From [Clostridium] aerotolerans DSM 5434 (GTDB lineage Bacteria > Bacillota > Clostridia > Lachnospirales > Lachnospiraceae), in assembly GCF_000687555.1 (NCBI RefSeq), contig NZ_JHWJ01000002.1:1-64000 (forward strand): 64,000 nt of DNA. The letters run 5' to 3'. The position numbers and the translations under genes are program-made. Under the pieces are notes generated by a model, which did not search any database, was not told where the DNA came from, and worked only from the letters and a program-made list of their open reading frames with translations. Positions 35,305-44,050 of this stretch are shown here, in pieces; the stretch's first letter is position 1, and the number at the start of each line of letters is the position of its first letter.

Positions 35305-38300
35305 CTACTGAGTGTATCCCAGTTTCTTTGCATAGGCTGTGATTGCTTTTTCAAAGCATTCCATTGGCGGATGCACGGTTCCTGCTCCAATTTGTCCATA
35401 TCCTGCAACTTTATGGGCAATTCCCGTATTAATTACCGGTGTAATGCCTTTTTCTACTACAAGTCTTGCATCAATTCCCAGAGTGGCTCCCTGGAAATTC
35501 CAGTTGGGAATGATAAAATTTGGGTTTCTGTCTATGGTGATCTCCGCCATCTCTGTGCTGGTACGCAGAGCATCTTCATATCCGCCTGCGCCCACAAATC
35601 TGGTAACAGCGGGAGCTGCAATCATTGCCATACCTCCTACTCCAAAGGTCTCAGTGATGGCGCTGTCACCCATATCCGGACAGCCGTCCTCTTTGTCATA
35701 TCCGGTGAAATACAGTCCCTGAGGCGTATTAACCGGCCCTGTAAACCACTGATCTCCCATACCTGCAATGCGGATTCCAAATTCCACACCATTTCGGCAC
35801 ATGGCAGTCACTATCGTACCATCGGTCACAGTACGTGCAGCATCCATAACGGACTTGCCGGTTGCCATCATTATATTTAAAAAGAACTGGTCCGTATCGG
35901 ATAAGAATTTAATGACATCGTAACGATCCTGATCGGATATCTTCATCTTTGTAATAACAGGTGCGACTTCCTTTAAAAACGCCAGGGAGGCAGCAATATT
36001 TCTCTGATGGAATTCATCTCCCATCGCAATGGCTTTTGCTACCAGAGGATTCACATTAATTCCGCCAAGCTCCCTGATCGCAGCCTGTAACACGGGTCCA
36101 AGAACATCTCTCATCCAGCGAAGTCTGTTAACAACCTCCTCGGAGTAGGCACCAAAACGAAGTACCTTTCCGATTCCTTCATTCATGGTGCAGTAACCTT
36201 CGTTGCCGTCTGTCTTATTTTCCACAACGAATACTGGCATGTTTGCAGTAGTAATCCCGCCCATGGGACCCACTGCTCTTACACTGTGACATGGCAGGAA
36301 CTTCACTTCTCCGGATTCCAAAAGCTGTCTGGCGGCCTCTTCGGTATCAGCCCATTCTTCAAAAAGGATTGCACCCACACAGGATCCCTGCATGGGATCT
36401 GGCATATCTTTATAGGCAACCGGCGGACCTGCATGAAGAATCACTTTTCCATTGTTTAATTCAGGAATTACATTTTTTGCCCGTGTATTATCTGTGATGA
36501 CTGGCTGACTGGCAACCACCTTCATAATCACTCTGCGGTTTGCTTCATCGATGTCCAGATTTTTATTGTTTCTAAGGAAATTAAGGGTTTTAATCAATTC
36601 CACATTTCCCCCTGCTGGAGGCATCCAGTCGTACTGAACCACTTCACAGCCAAACTCCTTAGCAACTTCAGAAAAGCTTTTCAGTCCAATATTGATGATT
36701 GTTGGTTTCTCTGCCAGCATCTGAAGCAGTTTATCAGATGCCTTACCAGGAATGGTATCAGAAGCTTTCTTTGACCGGATCTCTTTCTTCACCTCAGCAA
36801 AGTCAAGACCGATTGCCTGAATCGCTGTACGGACAGCCAGTTTATTGGTTTCGCATACGATTACTCCAGCATCAGTCAGCTTTATAACCGCCTCATCATA
36901 CCCCTGGAAATCCTTTCTGGTTCCGCATACAGTTGCAATAAAGAAAACCTTTCTGCCTTCTCGTTCTGCCTGATCGCCAAATTCCCTGATTGCAGGAAGC
37001 AGAGCGCCTGCCATATCGGCATGGGAGCCATATCCCAGCATGACATCAAGAAGAATGACTCCTGTTGATTTGTCATCAATGGCTTCTTTCATGCATTCAA
37101 TTCTCTTAGCCGGATCGATCATTGGGTGGGGTTTTCCCTGTGTATATACATCATCGCCAAGATCAACGACAATGTGTCCTCCGGTCTTTAACATGTATCC
37201 TTCTGCTTTTTCAGGCGGGATCTTTAAATCCAGTGCATCTTTGATCAGCATGGCAGCTTCTCCAGCGAGGGTACCGCCGGAATAATATGCCTTAATTGTC
37301 TTCTTTTCTTCCCTGCGGTAAAAGAATGATCGATCCAAGGTTACTTCGCCCTCTTTAACCGTCTCTCCCCGTACCAGGCTGACTGCCAGGCGGGCTGCTT
37401 CATCAAGGGTATAAGTATGATAGAAATTCTCCTCATGATACTCTGGTTTTTCTCCCAGGAATAAAGTAATAACCGGCTTTTTGCAGACACTGAGCCTTGC
37501 TGATACTTTTTCTCTGACTGCCTTTGCCGGCGGCTTGGAAATAACAATCATGACAGCAACACTGTCATCATCTTCCATTGCATCAATCATATCCATCATG
37601 GTGATTCCGCCCACCTGGGTTGATAAATCACGGCCTCCGGTACCAATGGCATTTTTAACCCCCTCTCCAAGGCGGTCTATGATGGTAGTCAGTTCCTGGA
37701 TACCCGTTCCAGATGCACCTATAATTCCAATGGCTCCCGGTGTTACACTGTTGGTAAATGCGATAGGTACCCCCTGAATGATGCTGGTTCCGCAATCAGG
37801 TCCCATGACCACAAGCCCTTTTTCATGAGCCTTCTCTTTTAATTTCTTTTCGTCCTCAATGGTGACGTTGTCGCTGAACATGAATACATTCATGCCCTCG
37901 TCAAGCGCACGGTCCGCCTCCAGAGCCGCGTAAGCTCCTGGTATGGAGATCACTGCAAGATTGGCATCTGGTAATTGACCAAGTGCCTGATCCCATGATC
38001 TTGCACTTTGGGATTCTTTTCCATTTCCTGCTGATACGGATTGCTTCTGAAAGAATTCCTCTGCCTCTTTCATAATGGTTTCCAGAAGACTTTCCTCTTC
38101 TACGTCAGCAACGATAACCATATCATTGGCCGTTGATTCCATTAATTCTTTTGTATCCAACCCGCTCTGCTTAAAGATGTCCTTGTTAGCAGGTGTGGCC
38201 ATCATAACAGAAGCCTTCTTCACTCCCTGAATCGTTGAGATCTGATTGGTAAGAAGCATCAGTACTACAGAATCGTGATAACTTCCCTTTTTTACTGCTG

Positions 38301-38310
38301 TTCTTAACAT
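35305..38310 (-). CDS. Fused FdrA-YlbE protein: oxamate carbamoyltransferase subunits AllF and AllG
   Basis: 1001 residues. Residues 1 to about 520 match FdrA/AllF, an acyl-CoA-synthetase-like protein (VMGPDCGTSIIQGVPIAFTN, GIIGASGTGIQELTTIID, MLGYGSHADMAGALLPAI). From about residue 540 to the end the sequence matches the DUF1116 protein YlbE/AllG (LHAGPPVAYKDMPDPMQGSC, GPMGGITTANMPVFVVEN, ITETFGVGGMAMIAAPAVTR). E. coli encodes these as separate genes fdrA and ylbE; with YlbF/AllH they convert oxalurate and phosphate to oxamate and carbamoyl phosphate. Here the first two are one chain and the third (DUF2877) lies at 43118. AAGGAG precedes the ATG. The gene sits 14 bases after allD. Confidence 0.92.
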   Translation of the reverse strand: MLRTAVKKGSYHDSVVLMLLTNQISTIQGVKKASVMMATPANKDIFKQSGLDTKELMESTANDMVIVADVEEESLLETIMKEAEEFFQKQSVSAGNGKESQSARSWDQALGQLPDANLAVISIPGAYAALEADRALDEGMNVFMFSDNVTIEDEKKLKEKAHEKGLVVMGPDCGTSIIQGVPIAFTNSVTPGAIGIIGASGTGIQELTTIIDRLGEGVKNAIGTGGRDLSTQVGGITMMDMIDAMEDDDSVAVMIVISKPPAKAVREKVSARLSVCKKPVITLFLGEKPEYHEENFYHTYTLDEAARLAVSLVRGETVKEGEVTLDRSFFYRREEKKTIKAYYSGGTLAGEAAMLIKDALDLKIPPEKAEGYMLKTGGHIVVDLGDDVYTQGKPHPMIDPAKRIECMKEAIDDKSTGVILLDVMLGYGSHADMAGALLPAIREFGDQAEREGRKVFFIATVCGTRKDFQGYDEAVIKLTDAGVIVCETNKLAVRTAIQAIGLDFAEVKKEIRSKKASDTIPGKASDKLLQMLAEKPTIINIGLKSFSEVAKEFGCEVVQYDWMPPAGGNVELIKTLNFLRNNKNLDIDEANRRVIMKVVASQPVITDNTRAKNVIPELNNGKVILHAGPPVAYKDMPDPMQGSCVGAILFEEWADTEEAARQLLESGEVKFLPCHSVRAVGPMGGITTANMPVFVVENKTDGNEGYCTMNEGIGKVLRFGAYSEEVVNRLRWMRDVLGPVLQAAIRELGGINVNPLVAKAIAMGDEFHQRNIAASLAFLKEVAPVITKMKISDQDRYDVIKFLSDTDQFFLNIMMATGKSVMDAARTVTDGTIVTAMCRNGVEFGIRIAGMGDQWFTGPVNTPQGLYFTGYDKEDGCPDMGDSAITETFGVGGMAMIAAPAVTRFVGAGGYEDALRTSTEMAEITIDRNPNFIIPNWNFQGATLGIDARLVVEKGITPVINTGIAHKVAGYGQIGAGTVHPPMECFEKAITAYAKKLGYTQ

Positions 38311-38324
38311 AATAATATTTCTCC

Positions 38325-39377
38325 TTATTCTGCAAATCGGTTCTTGTGGTCATATCGGTTAAAATGAATGGCATCACTTTTTAAGTACTCATAGATTGCA
38401 TCTACAATTTCAATTCCGCCATTGTTATAATATTTATCTCTTCTCATAACGGCTCTTTCGCCTGGATAATAAACTTTGTCATATCCGTCTGCCGGTGGGA
38501 TTGCATTTAATTCATCACAGGTAACGGACATATTTTTCATGAACTCTTCGATGTTTGTAAAACGCTTTGGATCCATAACAATATGCATATGGCCCAGTTC
38601 TCTGCCCTTTGAGCAGTCATGATACATGGAGCTTACATGCTTGCCAAAGGGTACGCCTAAGAGAATACCGGAAAAAATATCAACCATCATCATAAGACCG
38701 TAACCCTTTGCACCGGCAATGGGAACAAGTGCATTTACTTTGTTTGGATCTGTAACCGGATTTCCTTTTTCATCTACCGCCCATGTATCCGGAATGGATT
38801 CTCCTCTGGATCGTTTGTCCAGGATTTTTCCCCACGCCTGTACGGTTGTTGCCATGTCAAATACCACTTTTCTCTCATCTGCGGTCGGAGCTGCAAAGGA
38901 AATTGGATTTGTTCCGTAATACGGTTCTGTCCCGCCTGTAGGTACTGCCATTGGATCTGACTGGCAGAAGGAAATGGCTAACAGGTTCTGGTCTGCTGCC
39001 ATCTCTGTATAATAACCAAGAGCGCCGCTGTGGGATATGTTGCGGACACCGACTACAGCGATGCCGTTTTTCTTTGCCATCTCAATTGCCTGTTCCATTG
39101 CTTTTGTGGCAGCCACATATCCGCAGCCGTTGTCACCTTCAAAGATTGCAGAACATGGACCTGTCTCTTTGAATTCAAAATGAGGATCTACGGTAATGCC
39201 TCCCTTGGAAATCCGTTCACTGTAATACTCCACTCTTACTGCTCCATGGGAATGGTATCCCCTCTCATCTGACCAGGTAAGAATCTCTGCTGTGATATCA
39301 GCATGATCTTCTTTCAAACCGGCTCTCATTAATTTTTTCTTCATCAAGTCTTTTAATTCAGCTCTTACAAGTTTCAT
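38325..39377 (-). CDS. allD: Ureidoglycolate dehydrogenase
   Basis: 350 residues of the LDH2/MDH2 oxidoreductase family, with SHGAVRVEYYSERISKGG, VGVRNISHSGALGYY and ISFCQSDPMAVPTGG. It oxidises ureidoglycolate to oxalurate with NAD(P). The family also includes malate and sulfolactate dehydrogenases; the operon decides. It is the first gene of the allD-allFG-arcC-lctP-orf-allC operon. The promoter (39452-39480) and an inverted repeat (39492-39516) lie upstream. Confidence 0.92.
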   Translation of the reverse strand: MKLVRAELKDLMKKKLMRAGLKEDHADITAEILTWSDERGYHSHGAVRVEYYSERISKGGITVDPHFEFKETGPCSAIFEGDNGCGYVAATKAMEQAIEMAKKNGIAVVGVRNISHSGALGYYTEMAADQNLLAISFCQSDPMAVPTGGTEPYYGTNPISFAAPTADERKVVFDMATTVQAWGKILDKRSRGESIPDTWAVDEKGNPVTDPNKVNALVPIAGAKGYGLMMMVDIFSGILLGVPFGKHVSSMYHDCSKGRELGHMHIVMDPKRFTNIEEFMKNMSVTCDELNAIPPADGYDKVYYPGERAVMRRDKYYNNGGIEIVDAIYEYLKSDAIHFNRYDHKNRFAE

Positions 39378-39451
39378 TTATCCTTCCTCACCTTCCTGAT
39401 TTATGGTTATTTTTGTTCAGCAAATTGCTGCCAACCAGCTTTTCTTTATCT

Positions 39452-39480
39452 ATTATGGTTATTTTTCACCCCCGTTTCAA
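39452..39480 (-). promoter_or_regulatory. Promoter of the allD operon
   Basis: TTGAAA (39475-39480), 17-base spacer, CATAAT (39452-39457), reading leftward; the same elements and spacing occur before allE. Confidence 0.7.
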
Positions 39481-39491
39481 TCAAATAACTA

Positions 39492-39516
39492 GATAAATGT
39501 AGGTTTGATTTTTATC
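39492..39516. promoter_or_regulatory. Candidate PucR operator at allD (GATAAAT-N11-TTTTATC)
   Basis: The inverted repeat is 11 bases upstream of the -35 hexamer. The copy before allE has the same arms (one base different), the same N11 spacer, the same 11-base gap to the -35, and shares the flanking CCACTTT. Confidence 0.65.
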
Positions 39517-39546
39517 CACTTTCGTGGTATTTTAGAAAAATAAAAA

Positions 39547-39598
39547 AATAAAAAAACTGGCTTTCCGGTATGAATCAGACACCGGAAAACCAGTTTTT
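39547..39598. terminator. Terminator after allE
   Basis: AAACTGG-x-TTTCCGGT pairs with ACCGGAAA-x-CCAGTTT; A- and T-runs on both sides. It separates allE from the allD operon. Confidence 0.88.
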
Positions 39599-39640
39599 TG
39601 TATCTATAAAAATTCTTAGGAAGAACATCAAAAACAATGG

Positions 39641-40429
39641 TTACAGCTTTACATCCCTGTTGCAGTCCTTGGAATAGATATAAGTTAAATCTTCTTCCCG
39701 TCCTACTGCATAGCAGGCCTGTGGGCAATAAGCATCCATAAATACATAATCACCCTTTTTCACAGGAACCCAGTCATTATCCAGTCTGTACATCCCACTT
39801 CCCGTAAGGAAATACATGCCGTGCTCCTGAATATGAGTCTCTATGTAGCCGTGGGATGCACCTAAATGGAATTTTAAAATATGCATATTCATATCGAATC
39901 CAAAATTCTCTGCTGCAGGCAGGAAATCACGGATATAACAGTTCTCCATACCTTCATATGGAATCCATGGAAGATCATTTGCATTCCCCACTACAGTGTA
40001 GGCGCTGTATCCAGTCAGCTCGTCATATCTGCGTTTATAAGCAAAGAGCTTTGCATCCTCTTTTCCCGCATTTTCAAAAGAAATGGTGTTGCTGGCAGGG
40101 GAATAAATATATCCACCCTCAGTAAGCGTCTCTTCTTTGTCCGCATTTTTAACCTTAATGGAACCTTCCATTACATAAATGAATGATTCCAGTCCCTCTC
40201 CGCCGAATGCAGAATTCTTTCCGCCTTCGTGGACTGTCACTAAGTAATCCGCAAAGGAAGCTCCCATCTGAGGAGAGCCAAGAATCGTGACATCACACTT
40301 TTCATATCCTGGAATCGCATTTTTTACAATTCCGTCCGGCTCAATTAAAACATAATTTTCTTTTTTAACGACGGATCTGGTGGCTAATAAGTCATCACGG
40401 TATCCTGTCTGTCCGTTTAAATAACTCAT
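39641..40429 (-). CDS. allE: (S)-ureidoglycine aminohydrolase
   Basis: About 262 residues of the bicupin YlbA/AllE family. The first cupin holds GGEGLESFIYVMEGSIKVK; the second carries the metal site ETHIQEHGMYFLTGSGMYRL with the later Gln in CPQACYA. The Mn-dependent enzyme releases ammonia from ureidoglycine to give (S)-ureidoglycolate. I start at the ATG at 40429, 7 bases after GAGGAG; an in-frame GTG at 40444 overlaps that site. It has its own promoter and terminator and is divergent from the esterase gene. Confidence 0.93.
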   Translation of the reverse strand: MSYLNGQTGYRDDLLATRSVVKKENYVLIEPDGIVKNAIPGYEKCDVTILGSPQMGASFADYLVTVHEGGKNSAFGGEGLESFIYVMEGSIKVKNADKEETLTEGGYIYSPASNTISFENAGKEDAKLFAYKRRYDELTGYSAYTVVGNANDLPWIPYEGMENCYIRDFLPAAENFGFDMNMHILKFHLGASHGYIETHIQEHGMYFLTGSGMYRLDNDWVPVKKGDYVFMDAYCPQACYAVGREEDLTYIYSKDCNRDVKL

Positions 40430-40490
40430 AATAAGGCTCCTCACTTTCCATTAGGTCATATTGATTCAGTCAACCAATTTATACCTGTTT

Positions 40491-40519
40491 ATTATGGCAG
40501 GCATTTCAAAGTATTTCAA
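40491..40519 (-). promoter_or_regulatory. allE promoter
   Basis: TTGAAA (40514-40519), 17-base spacer and CATAAT (40491-40496), reading leftward. Confidence 0.7.
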
Positions 40520-40530
40520 TTCTATTATGA

Positions 40531-40555
40531 GATAAAATACCGATGCCGTTTTATC
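40531..40555. promoter_or_regulatory. Candidate PucR operator at allE (GATAAAA-N11-TTTTATC)
   Basis: Perfect 7-base inverted arms with an 11-base spacer, placed 11 bases upstream of the allE -35. The position suits an activator. See the copy at 39492-39516. Confidence 0.68.
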
Positions 40556-40643
40556 CACTTTTCCCCTGATTGTTTATTTTTTAACAGTTATAATGATCTT
40601 ACATTCATGTGTTTTTATCGAAAGAAGAAAGGAAATCACCACA

Positions 40644-41504
40644 ATGACGGAACAAATAGAAATGACACTCAACGAATTATCTTACCCGATTAATGTTACG
40701 GTATATCGTAATACGGCAGTTGTACCTAAGGCCTGCATCTTATATTTTCATGGCGGCGGTCTTTTGTACGGCTCCCGTCTGGATCTGCCGCAGCTGCATG
40801 TGAACAGCCTTACCAATGCCGGATATCTCATTATTTCCTATGACTATCCCCTTGCTCCCGCCGCCAAAATTGATATAATACTGAAATCTGTAATTGATTC
40901 CATCAATCACTATATTTTAAATCCGTCACTTTATGTTTCCCAGGAACTTCCCTACTTTCTATGGGGCCGTTCTGCAGGGGCATACCTATGTTTACTGGCT
41001 TCAAAAGATAAGCGTCTTCTGCTTCCTCCAAAGGGAATCCTGTCTTATTACGGTTATGGTTTCCTGTGCGACAGCTGGTTTGATACTCCAAACAGTTACT
41101 ATTGTTCTCTTCCACCCGTTAACAGTTCCTGCCTTAATGCAGTTTCTGATCAGGTTCATACTGAAGGCAATTTAGATACCCACTACAGCATTTATGTTTA
41201 CGCCAGACAGACAGGATCATGGAAATCGCTGTTTTATGAAGACCGGGATAAATATTTCTTTCTGGAGTATTCACTCCGAACCTGTGAAAAACTTCCCGCT
41301 CCTTTATTCTGTGCCCACAGTATGAATGATACAGACGTTCCTTATACAGAATTTCTTAATCTTTGCAGTATGTATCAGGCAAAGCAGTTTGTTATCCCAG
41401 GTTCCGTACACGATTTTGACAGAAATGAAGGGGACCCTGCAACTGCTCAACTTTTAAATGAAACTGTTGAATTTTTAGACAACCACACGGAACGCTTCTT
41501 ATAA
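40644..41504 (+). CDS. Alpha/beta hydrolase (HSL-like esterase)
   Basis: About 286 residues with the HSL-type oxyanion motif YFHGGGLLYGS, nucleophile GRSAGAY, acid in MNDTDVPY and His in GSVHDFDRN. It is divergent from allE and may share its operator region. It is not part of any known allantoin pathway I can name; a ureide-ester or unrelated acyl substrate is possible. I use the ATG at 40644, preceded by AAAGGAA; the longer frame start at 40593 has no ribosome site. Confidence 0.82.
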   Translation: MTEQIEMTLNELSYPINVTVYRNTAVVPKACILYFHGGGLLYGSRLDLPQLHVNSLTNAGYLIISYDYPLAPAAKIDIILKSVIDSINHYILNPSLYVSQELPYFLWGRSAGAYLCLLASKDKRLLLPPKGILSYYGYGFLCDSWFDTPNSYYCSLPPVNSSCLNAVSDQVHTEGNLDTHYSIYVYARQTGSWKSLFYEDRDKYFFLEYSLRTCEKLPAPLFCAHSMNDTDVPYTEFLNLCSMYQAKQFVIPGSVHDFDRNEGDPATAQLLNETVEFLDNHTERFL

Positions 41505-41517
41505 CCGTGAACTTGAT

Positions 41518-41552
41518 TGCGGATTCTTATGAATCCGCATATTACAGTTTTT
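41518..41552. terminator. Terminator between the esterase and allB1
   Basis: TGCGGATTC and GAATCCGCA pair around TTAT; a T6 run follows within 15 bases. It lies between convergent genes. Confidence 0.75.
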
Positions 41553-42912
41553 TAACCAGGTTTCCGAATCCTTTTTCACCTACAACTTTTCCGTCTTCTG
41601 CTACTACCTCACCGCGGACAATGGTGCAGACCGGCAATCCTTTTCCCTTCATTCCAACAAAAGCAGAAATCTTATTTACGTAGAGAAGGGAATCTTCTGT
41701 TATTTCCCATTCCTTATTTGCATCTACAATAATGAAATCCGCATCAAATCCGGTTCTGATATCTCCCTTTTTCCCATAGATTCCAAAGGCCTTAGCCGGT
41801 TTCTTTGCCATTGCATTTGCAAGAACAGATGGTGAAATTCCCCGTTTTACGCATCCTTCATGGAAGCTTACCTGAAATCCGCTCTGGATTCCACTGATTC
41901 CTCCCCATACATCAAATGGAGTTTCGATTTTATTACCCAGAATTTCCTTGAATTTTTCATCATAGGAACACGGGGAATGATCACTTGCAATACCGCTGAA
42001 TGTACCATCCTCCACATAGGTCCACAGCCTGTCCACTTCTTCCTGGGAACGCAGAGGCGGGGCGCATTTAAACAACGGTCCGTTCTTGATCACATCTTCA
42101 TCCGTCATGCTTAAATAATGAGAACAGGTTTCTGCTGTAATATCGTAACCTTCCTGCTGCGCTTCCTTAATTTTCTGAGCAACATCAGGACTGCTTACGT
42201 GGCAGATGTGTGCTTTGCAGCCGGTGGCTTTTGCAAGCTCAATGACATCAACCGTGGCTACCATTTCTGCAACAACCGGTCTTGATTCTAAAAATCCTTT
42301 CCAGTCCAGTCTGCCCTCTTTTTTCATTCTCTGTTCCTGCCACTTAATTGCGGCAAAATCTTCGCAATGGAAACCGGCACGTCCGCCAAACTCATGGATG
42401 ATCTGCATTGCCTCATAAACCTGTCCATAATTTAAGGAGCTGTAATCAGGAGAAACGGGGCCGATAAAGGATTTAAACGCAACGCAGCCCTTCTCATCCA
42501 TCCCCTTTAAATCCTGAAAATTATCAGGAATCAAACCACCCCAGAAGCAATAATCTACATATGCATTGGGAGATACCTTTTCGAACTTCTTATCAAAAAT
42601 AGCTGCGTTAGTCATGGCTGGCTCGTTTTGCAGCGGCATATCAATAATGGTTGTATATCCGCCTACCGCAGCTGCGGCAGTTCCGTGCTCATAATCCTCA
42701 CGCCATTCGTAACCGGGATCATTTAAATGTGCATGGGTATCAATTGCACCTGGGAAAACATAATTTTCTTTTGCATCAATTACCTTTTTTGCTTCCGGTT
42801 CTTCTCCTGCAAGAAGCACTGCTGCAATTTTACCCTCTTTTACCGCAATGTTTCCCGAAAATACACAATCCGCTGTTACAATCTTCCCATTTTTTACTAA
42901 TAAATCATACAT
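41542..42912 (-). CDS. allB: Allantoinase, copy 1
   Basis: 456 residues of the cyclic amidohydrolase family. Metal site: DTHAHLNDPG, the carboxylated Lys in VAFKSFIGP, His in HICHVSSPD and AETCSHYL, Asp in SDHSPCSYDEK; all present. Allantoinase opens the allantoin ring to allantoate. Dihydropyrimidinase/hydantoinase activity is the main alternative. A second paralogue lies at 45416. The gene is divergent from the DUF2877 (allH) gene across a ~205-bp shared control region. GGAGGAGAAGG precedes the ATG. Confidence 0.9.
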   Translation of the reverse strand: MYDLLVKNGKIVTADCVFSGNIAVKEGKIAAVLLAGEEPEAKKVIDAKENYVFPGAIDTHAHLNDPGYEWREDYEHGTAAAAVGGYTTIIDMPLQNEPAMTNAAIFDKKFEKVSPNAYVDYCFWGGLIPDNFQDLKGMDEKGCVAFKSFIGPVSPDYSSLNYGQVYEAMQIIHEFGGRAGFHCEDFAAIKWQEQRMKKEGRLDWKGFLESRPVVAEMVATVDVIELAKATGCKAHICHVSSPDVAQKIKEAQQEGYDITAETCSHYLSMTDEDVIKNGPLFKCAPPLRSQEEVDRLWTYVEDGTFSGIASDHSPCSYDEKFKEILGNKIETPFDVWGGISGIQSGFQVSFHEGCVKRGISPSVLANAMAKKPAKAFGIYGKKGDIRTGFDADFIIVDANKEWEITEDSLLYVNKISAFVGMKGKGLPVCTIVRGEVVAEDGKVVGEKGFGNLVKKL

Positions 42913-43117
42913 ACCTTCTCCTCCGTTTCTGGTTAATGAATGATAACTGACTGACGAAACATTTCATTATTTTATTAAATAATGCCTGGGAAAACAATGC
43001 AAAATGAGGTAAAATTTCGTTATGTTTTTTGTCCAATATGTATAATTTGTTTTATAATGTTTGTGTTTTTTTCAGCTTTTTGCTAGAATTTATACTATCA
43101 GCAAAAGGAGATAACAA

Positions 43118-43987
43118 GTGATCATGCATCTTAATATTACAACCATTGGTTCTTATGCTCTGGAGATATTAAATTCTGTGTCAGAAGGCCTGGTACACTC
43201 TGTATACAGAAAAACCATTAATATACAATTCGGAGATTATTTACTGGCTTTACAGGCAGATTTGTCGCCTGTATCACCTGTCAGTCTCATTACAGAAATT
43301 GACGCTGCATCCATGGAAACACTTCCTGTTTCTCCAGGATTAAAGGTGAAGGTAAGTCCGGGTATCCTTTCTATATACGGCTCTGTTTTTGTTATTAACT
43401 TCTATTTTTTAGAAGCAGACCTGTTTGAATCCAAACTAAACAGTAAATCTCCACAGCTTTTGCGGGATACGTTAAAGACAGTACTGGATCATTCTGCTAC
43501 AGAAGGTTTTTCCACCATATTTGCTCCCGCCTGTAGGAAGGAGCAGGAAAATAATCTGGGGGCGGAGCTTGTAACTGCAGCGGCAAAGAACCATCTTACA
43601 GCCTGCAGTACCTATATGCAGACAGCGGATTATGAAAAAGCCACAGAAGAACTGGTTTCTCTGATCGGACTTGGAGTGGGTCTTACCCCAAGCGGAGATG
43701 ACTTTTTGTGCGGTGTACTGGCAGGGCTGATACTAACGGGAAACTCAGATGGAACGTTTACTTCCCTTCTTAAGAAAAGGATTGGTACGTCTCTCAACAA
43801 TACAAACGATATCAGCCGTACCTTCCTTCGATGTGCTCTTTCATCACATTTTAGCAAACCAATTAAGGATCTTGTTTTTCCAGCATCTGCCGAAGATATC
43901 CACGCTTCCTTTGAGGCTGTGGGGCATTCCTCCGGCTTTGATTCTCTCTGCGGAATTTATTACGTTTATACTCTGATTCTTAATTAG
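43118..43987 (+). CDS. allH: DUF2877 protein, oxamate carbamoyltransferase subunit AllH
   Basis: 289 residues with the DUF2877 hallmark LIGLGVGLTPSGDDFLCGVL and a C-terminal His/Ser-rich helix region. E. coli YlbF is the same family and completes the FdrA-YlbE-YlbF (AllFGH) oxamate carbamoyltransferase. Here it lies about 5 kb from the fused AllF-AllG gene, on the opposite strand. The start codon is GTG at 43118, 7 bases after AGGAG; the ATG at 43124 is less well spaced. It is followed by a weak hairpin at about 43999-44037. Confidence 0.88.
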   Translation: MIMHLNITTIGSYALEILNSVSEGLVHSVYRKTINIQFGDYLLALQADLSPVSPVSLITEIDAASMETLPVSPGLKVKVSPGILSIYGSVFVINFYFLEADLFESKLNSKSPQLLRDTLKTVLDHSATEGFSTIFAPACRKEQENNLGAELVTAAAKNHLTACSTYMQTADYEKATEELVSLIGLGVGLTPSGDDFLCGVLAGLILTGNSDGTFTSLLKKRIGTSLNNTNDISRTFLRCALSSHFSKPIKDLVFPASAEDIHASFEAVGHSSGFDSLCGIYYVYTLILN

Positions 43988-44050
43988 TAAACCTCATAAA
44001 AAAGAAGCCTGCCGAGACAATGAATGCCACGCAGACTTCTTTCTTTTTCT

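Noticed and set aside
33884-35722. Long plus-strand ORFs within the permease, arcC and fdrA-ylbE genes
   Set aside because: They lie wholly inside strongly supported minus-strand genes and lack ribosome sites and family features.
40480-40515. Sigma-54 promoter before allE (TGGCAGGCATTTCA)
   Set aside because: It lacks the invariant GC of the -12 element and lies on the wrong strand for allE; TTGAAA-17-CATAAT fits better.
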